In this document: positions 19,443 through 28,949 of the stretch, piece after piece
How the letters are laid out: each line of letters opens with the position of its first letter
How positions within the stretch are numbered: the first letter of the stretch is position 1
Source of the DNA: an uncultured Oscillospiraceae bacterium
GTDB taxonomy: Bacteria > Bacillota > Clostridia > Oscillospirales > Acutalibacteraceae
Assembly: GCA_900542375.1 (NCBI GenBank)
Contig: UQNI01000001.1
Location: 1 to 64,000, forward strand
DNA: 64,000 nucleotides
Direction of reading: 5' to 3'
Notes under the pieces: model-generated
What the model was told of the DNA's origin: nothing
Database searches by the model: none
The model's input: the letters and a program-made list of their open reading frames with translations, nothing else
Translations under genes and position numbers: made by a program

Positions 19443-20135
19443 ATGATGTCGGCAGGTAAAATATTAGTAGTGGATGACGACCAGAATATTTGCGAATTAT
19501 TGCGTTTATATATTGAAAAAGAAGGCTTTGAAGTCCGTATTGCCAATGACGGTCGCAAAGCATTGGAGATTTTTGAAGAGCAGAATCCCGATTTGATTAT
19601 GCTGGATATTATGTTGCCGGAATTGGACGGTTGGCAGGTGTGCAGAGAAATCAGAAAGAAATCTCAATGTCCTATCATTATGCTGACTGCGAAAGGTGAG
19701 GTATTTGATAAAGTACTTGGCCTTGAATTAGGTGCGGACGACTATGTGGTAAAACCGTTTGAAACCAAAGAAGTAGTTGCCCGCATTAAGGCTGTTTTAC
19801 GCCGCTACGGAAGCAATGCTGAGGAGCAGGTAAAAGAAGTGCGTTACGATAAATTAAGCATCAACTTGACCAATTATGAGTTGAAGGTGGATGGTGTGGC
19901 AATTGATACACCTCCCAAGGAGATGGAATTGATTTACCATTTGGCCAGCAATCCCAACCGTGTATTTACTCGTGACCAGCTTTTGGATGAAGTATGGGGA
20001 TTTGATTATTACGGAGATTCCCGTACCGTTGACGTGCACGTAAAACGTTTAAGAGAAAAGCTAGAGGGCGTTTCTGATAAATGGGCGCTGAAAACTGTTT
20101 GGGGTGTTGGTTACAAATTTGAGCTGAAAGAATAA
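19443..20135 (+). CDS. OmpR-family response regulator (CssR/ResD-like)
   Basis: A protein of 230 residues. The receiver domain has DDD at 11-13, phosphoacceptor Asp55 in LIMLDIMLPELDGW and Lys in YVVKPFETKE. The winged helix (about 130-228) ends in TVWGVGYKFELKE. The ATG at 19443 lies behind GAGAGGAAT; a TATAAT box is at 19403 but no good -35 is visible. It pairs with the kinase 17 bp downstream and an HtrA protease after that, the arrangement of the CssRS secretion-stress system, so envelope stress is the inferred signal. Confidence 0.88.
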   Translation: MMSAGKILVVDDDQNICELLRLYIEKEGFEVRIANDGRKALEIFEEQNPDLIMLDIMLPELDGWQVCREIRKKSQCPIIMLTAKGEVFDKVLGLELGADDYVVKPFETKEVVARIKAVLRRYGSNAEEQVKEVRYDKLSINLTNYELKVDGVAIDTPPKEMELIYHLASNPNRVFTRDQLLDEVWGFDYYGDSRTVDVHVKRLREKLEGVSDKWALKTVWGVGYKFELKE

Positions 20136-20152
20136 AGAGAGGGCTGTTTTGA

Positions 20153-21820
20153 TTGAAAAAGAGCTTGTTTAAGAAATACTTAAGTGTAACATCTATTATC
20201 ATTGTGGTTAGCTTTTTATTCTTAGGCACCGTTATGATTGTATTTATTGCTCGCTACTTCCAGTCTGAAAAGCAGGCGCAGTTAACCCAGAATGCAAAAA
20301 GTATGGCAAGCATTGCAGGTCAAAGCGTTGTTATGATGCAAGATAATCAATACTTAATCGACGGTTCCAGAATGGCTTTATTTATTAAGGCTTTTTCGGA
20401 GAATGTGGATGCTGATTTTTTCTTGGTGGATCAGTCCGGTGCTGAAATGATTTCTACCTACAGCATTGAAGAAGATGAAAATCCCAGTGCAGATATCAAA
20501 TCCAGGAAAAATATCAGTTCTGAAGCCATGCAGCAAGCATTATCCGGATATTTTTCCGCTACAGGTACTATGAATGGGTTGTATAGCAGTAATTACTATA
20601 TTATTGGGGTACCGATTGTTACCACCAATTCATCGGGTCAACAAGTGGCGATAGGAGCTGTATTTGCTGCATCTGACCTGAAGGTATTGGATGTATTCAG
20701 AGATGAAACCATTAAAATGTTTTTATTGGCGGCTGTTGCAGCATTTATGGTATCTTTTTGCATTGTTTGGACATTCTCGTACAAATTGGCAAAACCACTG
20801 CGAGAAATGGCAATTGCAACCAAACACTTTGGAGAAGGAGATTTCTCGGTTCGTGTTCCTGTTGAAAGTCAGGATGAAATTGGAGAGCTGGCATCTGCAT
20901 TTAACCAAATGGCGGAAACATTGGCGGCAGGTGAAAGTATGAGGCGCAATTTTATTGCCAATACTTCTCATGAGCTGAAAACACCTATGACAACCATTGC
21001 AGGATTTGTGGATGGTATTCTGGATGGTACCATTCCCGAAGAAAAACGCAATCATTATTTGAAAATTGTTTCTCAGGAAGTAAAACGTTTGTCCCGTTTG
21101 GTAAAGACCATGTTGGATCTTTCTAAAATTGACAGCGGTGAAATGAAACTGCGCCTTACTCGCTTTGATTTAAGTAATACCGTATTTGTTACGTTGCTAT
21201 CGTTTGAAAAAGCCATAGAAGACAAAAAAATAGAAATTCGTGGTTTGGAAACCGCCTCCAGTTTATTTGTAGACGGTGACCCTGATATGATACATCAGGT
21301 TTTATATAATTTATTGGAAAATGCAGTAAAGTTTACGAATGTAGAAGGTTACATTGACATACGCTTAGCAGAAACCAATGACCGTGTAACAGTCACCATT
21401 AAGAACAGTGGTCCGGGTATTCCTGCGGATGAAGTGGCTATGATATTTGACCGTTTTTATAAAACGGATAAATCTCGCAGTCAAGATAAAAACGGAATGG
21501 GCCTTGGGCTTTATATTGTTCGTACCATCATCCGTCTGCATGGCGGTGAAATTAGTGTTAGCAGTGTTGAGAATGAATTTTGCCAATTTGAATTTTGGCT
21601 GCCTAAGAAGATAAAAGATTTAAATTCAGATAAAGGAAAAGACAGTAAAGAACCAAAAGACAGCAAGTGGAATAATCCTCTAAAAAGTGATAGCAAGCAA
21701 GTAAAAACAGATAAGAAAGCGAAGAAAAAAGAAGAAGCAGATTCTGCGCCTGAGGTCATTGAAGTGACAGATGTAGAAATTGTAGAAAAACCAAAAGATG
21801 ACGATGCTGCACTGCATTGA
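20153..21820 (+). CDS. Sensor histidine kinase with a charged C-terminal tail
   Basis: A 555-residue kinase with TM1 (about 12-34), an extracytoplasmic domain (36-185), TM2 (about 188-210), HAMP (212-262), HisKA with His273 in TSHELKTPM, and an ATPase domain with NLLENAVKFTN and GMGLGLYIV (about 448-456). The start is a TTG with AGAGAGGG upstream. After the ATPase domain a 70-residue tail rich in Lys, Asp and Glu (487-555) is unusual for such kinases and is probably disordered. Partner: the response regulator just upstream. Confidence 0.9.
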   Translation: MKKSLFKKYLSVTSIIIVVSFLFLGTVMIVFIARYFQSEKQAQLTQNAKSMASIAGQSVVMMQDNQYLIDGSRMALFIKAFSENVDADFFLVDQSGAEMISTYSIEEDENPSADIKSRKNISSEAMQQALSGYFSATGTMNGLYSSNYYIIGVPIVTTNSSGQQVAIGAVFAASDLKVLDVFRDETIKMFLLAAVAAFMVSFCIVWTFSYKLAKPLREMAIATKHFGEGDFSVRVPVESQDEIGELASAFNQMAETLAAGESMRRNFIANTSHELKTPMTTIAGFVDGILDGTIPEEKRNHYLKIVSQEVKRLSRLVKTMLDLSKIDSGEMKLRLTRFDLSNTVFVTLLSFEKAIEDKKIEIRGLETASSLFVDGDPDMIHQVLYNLLENAVKFTNVEGYIDIRLAETNDRVTVTIKNSGPGIPADEVAMIFDRFYKTDKSRSQDKNGMGLGLYIVRTIIRLHGGEISVSSVENEFCQFEFWLPKKIKDLNSDKGKDSKEPKDSKWNNPLKSDSKQVKTDKKAKKKEEADSAPEVIEVTDVEIVEKPKDDDAALH

Positions 21821-21829
21821 TGTGTAATG

Positions 21830-21863
21830 AACAGTAGGGTAAACATAGTTTTGCCCTACTGTT
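21830..21863 (+). terminator. Terminator after the histidine kinase gene
   Basis: AACAGTAGGG pairs with CCCTACTGTT around a 14-nt loop; followed by TGTC, so the T-run is short. Confidence 0.7.
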
Positions 21864-21896
21864 TGTCATCAGATACTATTGATAAGAGGTGTATAC

Positions 21897-23531
21897 ATGG
21901 ACGAAAACCGCAATCCGTTTGATTCTACGCAGTCAAATTCCAATCCGTCTGAGCCACAGCAAACAGGTTCCCATACCACTCCGTCAACGGAATGGCCTCA
22001 ACAGGGGGCTGCCGGCCAATCGGAGAGTGTCTATTACCAATCAGGGCAAGAATATAGGAACACAGAACAGAATCAGCAAGAAAGAAGTTCTGATATCCCG
22101 CCGTACCAATGGAACTCTTCCTATCAGGGAGATTTTTCCGGGAATCGAGAACCGTCCGGGCAGCAAGCTCCACGTGATTCCTATGGGCAGCAATATCCTT
22201 ACGGAACAGGACAGCCGAATTCTTGGAACCAAAATGATAATGGCGGTTCATTTCCCAATTGGAACGGGCAGTATTGGCAAAATGGAGCAGGATTTCAGCC
22301 TTCTCCTTCCGGATGGCCTCCTCAGGAACCCAAACAGAAGATGAGCGTAGGTGTAAAGGTATTTATTGTGATATTGGCTGTTTTGGCAGTCAGCTTTATT
22401 GGAGGTTTTGCTGGATTTGGTATTTATGTGGTGGTTCAGCAGCAAGATGGCACATCATCTGAATCAAGCGATAATCACAGTTCTTCTCAATCTTCCAATG
22501 ATACTATTGTGGATGAGGACACAGCTGCAAACATTCCTGATAAAACGGACCCGGATTTTCAGGGAATCACGCTTTCATCTGCTGACAGCGAAACACTTAC
22601 TCCTGAACAAGTGTATGAAAAAGTATCGGTATCCATGGTCAGCGTTTTGGCGACTTCTATCGGCAATACAACAGAAAGTGGTTCTTCTGTCAGTCAGGGA
22701 AGCGGGGTCATTGCAACTTCCAATGGATATATCATTACAAATGCACATGTAATTAATTATTCCAAATCCGCACAAGTATCTGTTATTACGCATGACCAAA
22801 AGCAATATGATGGTATCGTAGTAGGTCTTGATAAGGATGCCGATTTGGCTGTGATTAAAATTGAAGCGGAAGGTTTAACTCCCGCTGAATTTGGAGATGA
22901 CAGTAATTTATCTGTAGGAGAAACCGTGGTTGCGATTGGAAATCCGGGTGGTGTACGTTATTCCGGCTCTATGACCATGGGGGTTGTATCTGCAGTGAAT
23001 CGCAGTGTAGCAAATTATAGCAGTACCGGCATTACGTATATACAAACAGATACAGCCATTAATCCGGGCAACTCAGGAGGCGGATTAATCAATATGCGTG
23101 GGCAGATTGTTGGAATTAATACCATAAAAGTAGTTTCTTCCGGTTATGAAGGTATGGGATTTTCTATTCCAATCAGTCAAGCAAAGTCTATATTGGACAC
23201 ATTAATCAGAGAAGGTGATATACCATCTGTGGGCAGACTGGGTATTACAGGTTCCACTCAATATCTGCCGGTAGATGGTGAAAACTATTCTGTAGCAGGC
23301 GGCGTATTGATTGCATCTATTGATAGCAGCAGCCCTTTAGCAGACAGCGACTTGGAACAGGGGGATTTGGTTGTAGCATTTAATGGTAATACCATTAAAA
23401 CACTTGAGGATGTATATACGCAGTTAAAAGATTATCGTGTGGGGGAAGAAATTACCTTAACCATTCGCAGAATGAATGAAAATGAGGATTTCACATTTGA
23501 CGTGCAAACTACGATTATGAACCGAGATTAA
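21897..23531 (+). CDS. htrA: HtrA/DegP-family membrane serine protease with PDZ domain
   Basis: A protein of 545 residues. The first ~150 are cytoplasmic and rich in Gln, Ser, Asn, Pro and Tyr. One TM helix (about 153-180) leads to a trypsin-like domain with catalytic His284 (ITNAHVI), Asp316 (DADLAVI) and Ser393 (NPGNSGGGL). One PDZ domain follows (about 440-540). It degrades or refolds misfolded proteins outside the membrane. ATG 21897 behind AAGAGGTG is preferred over a TTG at 21879. It follows a two-component pair, as in the cssRS-htrA system, though a terminator separates them. Confidence 0.93.
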   Translation: MDENRNPFDSTQSNSNPSEPQQTGSHTTPSTEWPQQGAAGQSESVYYQSGQEYRNTEQNQQERSSDIPPYQWNSSYQGDFSGNREPSGQQAPRDSYGQQYPYGTGQPNSWNQNDNGGSFPNWNGQYWQNGAGFQPSPSGWPPQEPKQKMSVGVKVFIVILAVLAVSFIGGFAGFGIYVVVQQQDGTSSESSDNHSSSQSSNDTIVDEDTAANIPDKTDPDFQGITLSSADSETLTPEQVYEKVSVSMVSVLATSIGNTTESGSSVSQGSGVIATSNGYIITNAHVINYSKSAQVSVITHDQKQYDGIVVGLDKDADLAVIKIEAEGLTPAEFGDDSNLSVGETVVAIGNPGGVRYSGSMTMGVVSAVNRSVANYSSTGITYIQTDTAINPGNSGGGLINMRGQIVGINTIKVVSSGYEGMGFSIPISQAKSILDTLIREGDIPSVGRLGITGSTQYLPVDGENYSVAGGVLIASIDSSSPLADSDLEQGDLVVAFNGNTIKTLEDVYTQLKDYRVGEEITLTIRRMNENEDFTFDVQTTIMNRD

Positions 23532-23561
23532 AAACTTTAATATTGTTTAAGCATTTCATAA

Positions 23562-23597
23562 AAGCCGAACTTTCTCAATTGAAAGTTCGGCTTTTTT
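23562..23597 (+). terminator. Intrinsic terminator after htrA
   Basis: A perfect 11-bp stem, GCCGAACTTTC with GAAAGTTCGGC, followed by TTTTTT. It marks the left boundary of the phage-derived region. Confidence 0.93.
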
Positions 23598-23727
23598 CTT
23601 TTTTTCGTATTCTGACTCGTTTTTGAAAAATTTTTTCACATCATATTTCCCTATTTAGGCGAATTTTCCACTCTTTTTTACGGTATAGTGAGGGGGTTTA
23701 TATAAATAAAAGCATTAGGAGGACTTT

Positions 23728-24042
23728 ATGGAACATACAGAACAGGAAAAACAGACAAAATTAGTGGAAGGTCTTGAGCGCTTAGCTTTTGGTAATGTAA
23801 CAGATGCCATTAAACTTTTGTTTTGTGATGAGTTAAATACCCGCATACTGAATAAATTGGACTTATTCAATATTTCTGAAATTAAGCGACCAAAAGGCGG
23901 AGGAATTGAAATCAAATTTTATGACCGTTTGAAGGCGCTGCAATGCTTGCAGGAATTATACAATGGTCAGTCAAGTGATACTTCCGGCTTTTACCGTGCT
24001 TTGGAGCAAGGTGTGAAAACATTTGAGGAGGATGAATCTTAA
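23728..24042 (+). CDS. Phage terminase small subunit (probable)
   Basis: The 104-residue protein starts behind AGGAGG. It contains EIKRPKGGGIEIKFYDRLKAL, which I recognise from small subunits of PBSX-type terminases. The first half (LAFGNVTDAIKLLFCDEL) is typical of the same group. It would recognise phage or host DNA and hand it to the large subunit encoded directly downstream. It is the first gene of the phage-derived operon. Confidence 0.75.
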   Translation: MEHTEQEKQTKLVEGLERLAFGNVTDAIKLLFCDELNTRILNKLDLFNISEIKRPKGGGIEIKFYDRLKALQCLQELYNGQSSDTSGFYRALEQGVKTFEEDES

Positions 24043-25293
24043 TTGATATTTCAATCATTCTCAAAAAAACAGCTGCAGGCATTAAGCTGGTGGTATCGAG
24101 GCAGTCCGTATGCCTCTTACACAGCTGTTATTTGTGACGGTGCAGTCAGAAGCGGAAAAACCTTATGTATGAGTATTTCGTTTTTTCTCTGGGCTTTTTA
24201 TCAATTTCAAAATCAATCGTTTGCCTTCTGCGGTAAAACCATACGCTCTTTAAGGCGGAATTTAATCACCCCTGTTTTACCGATTTTGAAGGAGTTGGGT
24301 TTTCAATGTCACATTCATTATTCAGAAAATTGTTTGAGTGTAATCTTTCAAGGACGAAAAAATCGATTCTATTTGTTTGGCGGTAAAGATGAAGGTTCGG
24401 CAGCAATGATACAAGGTATTACGTTAGCAGGTGTTATGTTTGATGAAGTTGCCTTGATGCCGCGCTCTTTTGTGGAGCAAGCTTTGGCAAGATGCTCTGT
24501 AGAAGAGGCAAAGTTTTGGTTCAACTGTAATCCGGAGCATCCTCAGCATTGGTTTTACCAAGAATGGATTTTAAAAACCAAACAAAAACAGGCGTTATAT
24601 TTGCATTTTACAATGGAGGATAATCCGTCGTTGTCCCCAAAGGTGCGTAAGCGCTATCATTCTTTGTATTCAGGTGCGTTTTATGAACGCTTTGTTTTGG
24701 GAAAATGGGTAGCGGTACAAGGTCTTATCTATCCTTTTATGACTCAAGATAGATTTTGCGATACACCGAAAGGAGCATTTGAGGAATATGTGGTATCCTG
24801 CGATTACGGCACCATTAATCCTTCCTCCTTTGGTTTGTGGGGAAAACAACAAGGGATTTGGTATCGTCTGGAGGAATATTACTATCATTCCCGTTTGACG
24901 GGGATGTCCCGCACGGATGAGGAACATTATGCAGGATTGGTAGCTTTAATCGCAGGTCGTCCGGTTGCCAAAATTGTGGTAGACCCATCTGCCGCCAGCT
25001 TTATTGCGGTTATTCAGCGTCATGGAGCGTATTTGGTTCTTCCTGCAAAGAATGACGTGGTAGATGGTATCCGTGCAGTGAGTGTTGCTTTAAAACAAGG
25101 GGATATCCGAATTTGCAATACTTGTACGGATACGATTCGTGAATTTGGTTTATACCGCTGGAACGATTCCATGCACAAAGATATGCCGATTAAGGAAAAT
25201 GACCACGCTATGGATGACATTCGCTATTTTGTTTCTACCGTTTTATCAGAAAGAAGTGACGATTTTTTTGTTATGGCAACGCAGCGCTGTTGA
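24043..25293 (+). CDS. Phage terminase large subunit (PBSX family)
   Basis: A packaging motor of 416 residues. The ATPase half has Walker A in GAVRSGKTLCMS (about 31-42) and Walker B in GVMFDEVALMP. The nuclease half has the first acidic residue in VSCDYGTINPSSFG, followed by IVVDPSAASF and late Asp residues in DHAMDDIRY. All key motifs look intact, so it could be active. The TTG start 1 bp after the previous stop has GAGGAGG upstream. Confidence 0.92.
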   Translation: MIFQSFSKKQLQALSWWYRGSPYASYTAVICDGAVRSGKTLCMSISFFLWAFYQFQNQSFAFCGKTIRSLRRNLITPVLPILKELGFQCHIHYSENCLSVIFQGRKNRFYLFGGKDEGSAAMIQGITLAGVMFDEVALMPRSFVEQALARCSVEEAKFWFNCNPEHPQHWFYQEWILKTKQKQALYLHFTMEDNPSLSPKVRKRYHSLYSGAFYERFVLGKWVAVQGLIYPFMTQDRFCDTPKGAFEEYVVSCDYGTINPSSFGLWGKQQGIWYRLEEYYYHSRLTGMSRTDEEHYAGLVALIAGRPVAKIVVDPSAASFIAVIQRHGAYLVLPAKNDVVDGIRAVSVALKQGDIRICNTCTDTIREFGLYRWNDSMHKDMPIKENDHAMDDIRYFVSTVLSERSDDFFVMATQRC

Positions 25294-25368
25294 TTTATTT
25301 CAGTACGGCGCAGTCGACATAGAAAATACCAACAACAGATGATAGAGAAAAAAGAAGGGATTTTTTCA

Positions 25369-26568
25369 TTGAATTTCATGAGAAAACAAGGACAAGAGGG
25401 GAAAAAGAAGAAAAAAGAACAAGCTTTAGAAAGTAAGACAGTTGACGCTACCATGGCAGTCCAAACTGTTGGTAAACAAGATTATTTTGTTTGGCAATGT
25501 TGTGAGAATAACATTGCTGCGGAGCGGCAGCTTTATACTGCATTAAGAGGTGCAGTGCCGATTATTGATTCTGCCATTCATAAATTGCTTCGTATTATTG
25601 GAAATTTTACTGTGGAATGCGAGGATAAACAGGTGGAAAAAGAGCTGCATTCTTTTCTGGACCACGTAAAGGTGAATACGTATCAACAAGGTATTTACAG
25701 TTTTATCAGCTGCTATTTTGACCAGTTGCTTACTTATGGTACAGCAGTTGCTGAGATAGTTCCTACCATAGGAGGCGATGATATTGGTGCATTGTATGTA
25801 GCTGATTTGGACAACATTGATTTAATGCATAACGATAAAACGTTATCCGTGGATATTTATGTAAAAGATAACTTTGGGGAAAGAAAGCCGATTCCATATC
25901 CGGATTTGATTTTAATGACAGCACTCAATCCGCCTCACGGCAGTGCACATGGCGTTTCCATTTTAAGAGGGTTGCCGTTTGTCAGTGAAGTGCTTCTGAA
26001 AATTTATAAATCCATTGGTATGAACTGGGACAGAGTTGGTAACGTCAGATTTGCAGTTACCTACAAACCGACCAGTGACCCCATGGACCGTGCGTATGCA
26101 AAAGAACGTGCACAGCAAATTGCCACAGAGTGGAGCCGTGCTATGCGCAGCGGCGATATCAGTGATTTTGTGGCAGTGGGTGATGTAGGGATTAAAGTCA
26201 TTGGCGCGGACAACCAGATTTTAGATAGTGAAGTACCTGTACGTCAGATGATGGAGCAGATTATTACAAGGCTTGGATTGCCCCCGTTTATTTTAGGATT
26301 GTCGTGGTCCTCGACCGAAAGAATGTCCAGCCAGCAGGCGGATGTTTTAACAAAAGAAATGGAAGCTTACCGTATGCTGCTGAACCCTTCTATTGAAAAA
26401 ATATGTTCCCTTTGGCTTACACTGCATGGTTATGATACCTCTTTTGAAATTGTATGGGATACCATTACCATGCAGGACCGTGTAGAGGAAGCCGATGCCA
26501 GATTAAAACACGCACAAGCAGAGAAACTGGAATGGGAAACTGAAAAGGAAAAGGAGGGAAAACAGTGA
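25369..26568 (+). CDS. Phage portal protein
   Basis: About 399 residues from the TTG at 25369, which has AGAAGGGA at ideal spacing; an ATG at 25339 is in frame but lacks a ribosome site. Portal features include YGTAVAEIVPTIGG, LNPPHGSAHGVSILRGLPF, then GADNQILDSEVPVRQMMEQIITRLGLPPFILG (in parts) and a helical C-terminus. The portal forms the dodecameric DNA gate of the capsid. The size is within the range of DUF935/SPP1-like portals. It overlaps the next gene by 4 bp. Confidence 0.85.
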   Translation: MNFMRKQGQEGKKKKKEQALESKTVDATMAVQTVGKQDYFVWQCCENNIAAERQLYTALRGAVPIIDSAIHKLLRIIGNFTVECEDKQVEKELHSFLDHVKVNTYQQGIYSFISCYFDQLLTYGTAVAEIVPTIGGDDIGALYVADLDNIDLMHNDKTLSVDIYVKDNFGERKPIPYPDLILMTALNPPHGSAHGVSILRGLPFVSEVLLKIYKSIGMNWDRVGNVRFAVTYKPTSDPMDRAYAKERAQQIATEWSRAMRSGDISDFVAVGDVGIKVIGADNQILDSEVPVRQMMEQIITRLGLPPFILGLSWSSTERMSSQQADVLTKEMEAYRMLLNPSIEKICSLWLTLHGYDTSFEIVWDTITMQDRVEEADARLKHAQAEKLEWETEKEKEGKQ

Positions 26569-27554
26569 ACGGAGCCATTATCAAACATATGCAAACAGAT
26601 ATGACGCACGACTTGGAATGCATCAATCAATATACACGCAGGCCATTTACGGAACAGGAAGTATATACGTTTTCCGTGGTACTTTGTGACAACGAAATCG
26701 ACCGTGATTTTGAACGGTTCAGTGTAGAAGCATTACATACGTTAAGTCAATTGTTTTTAGGAAAAACAGGCATTTTTGACCATAATATGAAAACAGGTAA
26801 TCAAGCGGCGCGTATTTATGATACAGCAATGGAAACTATGGAAGAAAAAATGACTTCTTATGGAGAACCGTATACTCGTTTGGTAGCAAAAGCATACTTG
26901 CCGCGATGTGAAAAAAACACAGATTTGATTATGGAAATTGAAAGCGGTATGAAAAAAGAGGTAAGCGTAGGTTGTGCTGTTGCAGAGAGAATTTGTTCTG
27001 TTTGTGGTGCGAACCAAGTATTCGCACCATGTAACCATAAACAGGGAAAGCGTTATGAAAAAAACGGAATAAAAGAAGTCTGCCACGTTGTTTTGAATCA
27101 GCCGACAGATGCATATGAATGGTCTTTTGTGGCAGTACCTGCTCAGCGAGAGGCGGGGGTCATAAAGATGTTTGCAAAGACGAAAGGGGGAATGACGGTG
27201 GAACAAATCATTCAAAAAATGAAAGAGACTCAAGAGGGGCTATTCCTTTCCGAAGAAGAAATCAGAAAAATGCTCAGACATCTGGAACAAATGGAAGAAT
27301 ATGCAGCGTGCGGAAAAGCATACAGGGAAGAAGTAAGCCGCAATGTAGTCAAACTTTGCGGTTTGGCACAGCCTCAAATTTCTTCTGAGGTGATGAAGCG
27401 TGTGACAGAAGGTATGAGTTTAGATGATTTAAAAGTCTTTGAGAAGGCATTTCGCACAAAGGCGGAAGAAGTGATTCCACTTTCTCCGCAGTTGGCTGTG
27501 GCAAAAGAGAAAGAATACAAGAAAAACAGCCCAAATCAGGCATTTAAAATTTAA
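26565..27554 (+). CDS. Prohead protease with C-terminal scaffold-like region (probable)
   Basis: A 329-residue product from a GTG overlapping the portal stop, behind AAGGAGG. The first ~205 residues resemble HK97-type head-maturation proteases. A His lies in GIFDHNM, a Ser in KKEVSVGCAV, and DAYEWSFVAVPAQ ends the domain. The remaining 120 residues are helical and charged, as in a fused scaffold. A Cys-rich insert (ICSVCGANQVFAPCNHKQG) has Cys and His residues that could bind zinc. The position before the capsid gene supports the call. Confidence 0.7.
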   Translation: MNGAIIKHMQTDMTHDLECINQYTRRPFTEQEVYTFSVVLCDNEIDRDFERFSVEALHTLSQLFLGKTGIFDHNMKTGNQAARIYDTAMETMEEKMTSYGEPYTRLVAKAYLPRCEKNTDLIMEIESGMKKEVSVGCAVAERICSVCGANQVFAPCNHKQGKRYEKNGIKEVCHVVLNQPTDAYEWSFVAVPAQREAGVIKMFAKTKGGMTVEQIIQKMKETQEGLFLSEEEIRKMLRHLEQMEEYAACGKAYREEVSRNVVKLCGLAQPQISSEVMKRVTEGMSLDDLKVFEKAFRTKAEEVIPLSPQLAVAKEKEYKKNSPNQAFKI

Positions 27555-27566
27555 GGAGTTGAATAT

Positions 27567-27908
27567 ATGAAAGTGTCATTAAACGGTTACGGTGAAAGCG
27601 TAACTACATTTGAAGCAGAAGACAGTGTAAGAGCGGGTTATCCTGTTAAAATGACCGGTAACGGCAAAGTTGGTTTATGTACGGCCAAAGAAGCATTTTG
27701 TGGTATTGCACTCAATGTCAGAAATGGTTTTGCAGCAGTACAGCTGCAGGGTTACTATAGTGGGTTGCCATACACAGGTTCCGGTATGAAGGTTGGAATC
27801 TTAAAACTTGGCGCTACTTCTGATAAGGCGGAAGTATCTGAAACAGGTAAAGAGTGTCTGGTAGTAGATATAGACAGTGAATCTTCTACCTGCGGTATTA
27901 TTCTTTAA
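27567..27908 (+). CDS. Small beta-rich head protein, possible capsid decoration protein
   Basis: The 113-residue protein starts at ATG 27567 with AAGGAG upstream. Glycine and short strands dominate (VRAGYPVKMTGNGKVGL, FCGIALNVRNGFAAVQLQG), which suggests a small beta-barrel. A gene of this size between the protease and the capsid gene often encodes a decoration or stabilising protein. That assignment rests on position and composition only. Confidence 0.55.
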   Translation: MKVSLNGYGESVTTFEAEDSVRAGYPVKMTGNGKVGLCTAKEAFCGIALNVRNGFAAVQLQGYYSGLPYTGSGMKVGILKLGATSDKAEVSETGKECLVVDIDSESSTCGIIL

Positions 27909-27926
27909 TTGGAAAGGGAGAATCAA

Positions 27927-28937
27927 ATGGCTTTTTATGATAATTTAAAATTGGAAAAAGGAATGTACAATTCCGGTAATAAAAGTTTTACACAAGTATT
28001 GGAAGAACTGGACTGTTCCAAAAACTATGAAGGAACAGAGTTGGAAGGTTTGGATGCTTATCAGCGTCAATTAAAACGTTTTGACATTAAAGTAGGAGGC
28101 AGAAGCTCCGATGCGGTAGAAAAATTTTTCCAAACCAGTGACAGCGCTGCCTTGTTTCCCGAATATGTAACACGTGCAGTAAAGCAAGGTATGGAGTATG
28201 CGAATTTACTGCCTTCTATTGTGGCCACCACTACTACAATTCAGTCTATGGATTACAGAACCATTACAGCGTCTCCCAGTGAGGATGACAAAGAATTAAA
28301 GCCTGTGGTGGAAGGTGCCCAAATCCCTCAAACCGTAGTCAGAACACAAGATAATCTGGTAAAACTTCATAAAAGAGGCAGAATGCTGGTGTCCTCCTAT
28401 GAGGCGTTGCGTTTCCAGAAATTAGACTTATTTACGGTGACATTACGTCAAATTGGCGCGTATATCGCCAGAGCACAATTGAAAGACGCAGTAGATGTCT
28501 TGCTCAACGGTGACGGAAACGACAATGCGCTAACACCTACCTCTTTATCTTCAAAACCTACTTATACGGATATTGTAAAACTCTGGGGTGAATTGGCTCC
28601 ATATGAACTAAACACCATGTTAGCATCGACTGTAACCATGCAGGATTTATTAAATATTGACGAATTTAAAGATGCAACAGCAGGTTTGAATTTTCAAGGT
28701 ACAGGCAAACTTGTCACACCTTTGGGAGCGAATTTGCTTCATGTTCCGTCTTTGAAAGACAAAACCATTATTGGTCTTGATAAAAATTGTGCATTGGAAA
28801 TGGTACAAGCAGGTGATGTTATCACAGATTATGATAAACTGATTGACCGTCAATTGGAACGTGCAACCATCAGTACCATTGCAGGCTTTGCAAAAATCTT
28901 TACAGGCGCTGCAAAAGCGGCTTCTTATACTGCTTAA
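27927..28937 (+). CDS. Phage major capsid protein (HK97 fold, probable)
   Basis: A product of 336 residues from ATG 27927 behind AAAGGGAG; the frame itself opens at TTG 27909. It sits directly after the protease and decoration genes. Its N-terminal stretch (about 1-60) is charged. The body has features of HK97-like shells, e.g. VTRAVKQGMEYANLLPSIVATTTTI (in part) and the late NCALEMVQAGDVITDYDKLIDRQ region. It would form the icosahedral head. Confidence 0.8.
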   Translation: MAFYDNLKLEKGMYNSGNKSFTQVLEELDCSKNYEGTELEGLDAYQRQLKRFDIKVGGRSSDAVEKFFQTSDSAALFPEYVTRAVKQGMEYANLLPSIVATTTTIQSMDYRTITASPSEDDKELKPVVEGAQIPQTVVRTQDNLVKLHKRGRMLVSSYEALRFQKLDLFTVTLRQIGAYIARAQLKDAVDVLLNGDGNDNALTPTSLSSKPTYTDIVKLWGELAPYELNTMLASTVTMQDLLNIDEFKDATAGLNFQGTGKLVTPLGANLLHVPSLKDKTIIGLDKNCALEMVQAGDVITDYDKLIDRQLERATISTIAGFAKIFTGAAKAASYTA

Positions 28938-28949
28938 TTAGGTTTTATT

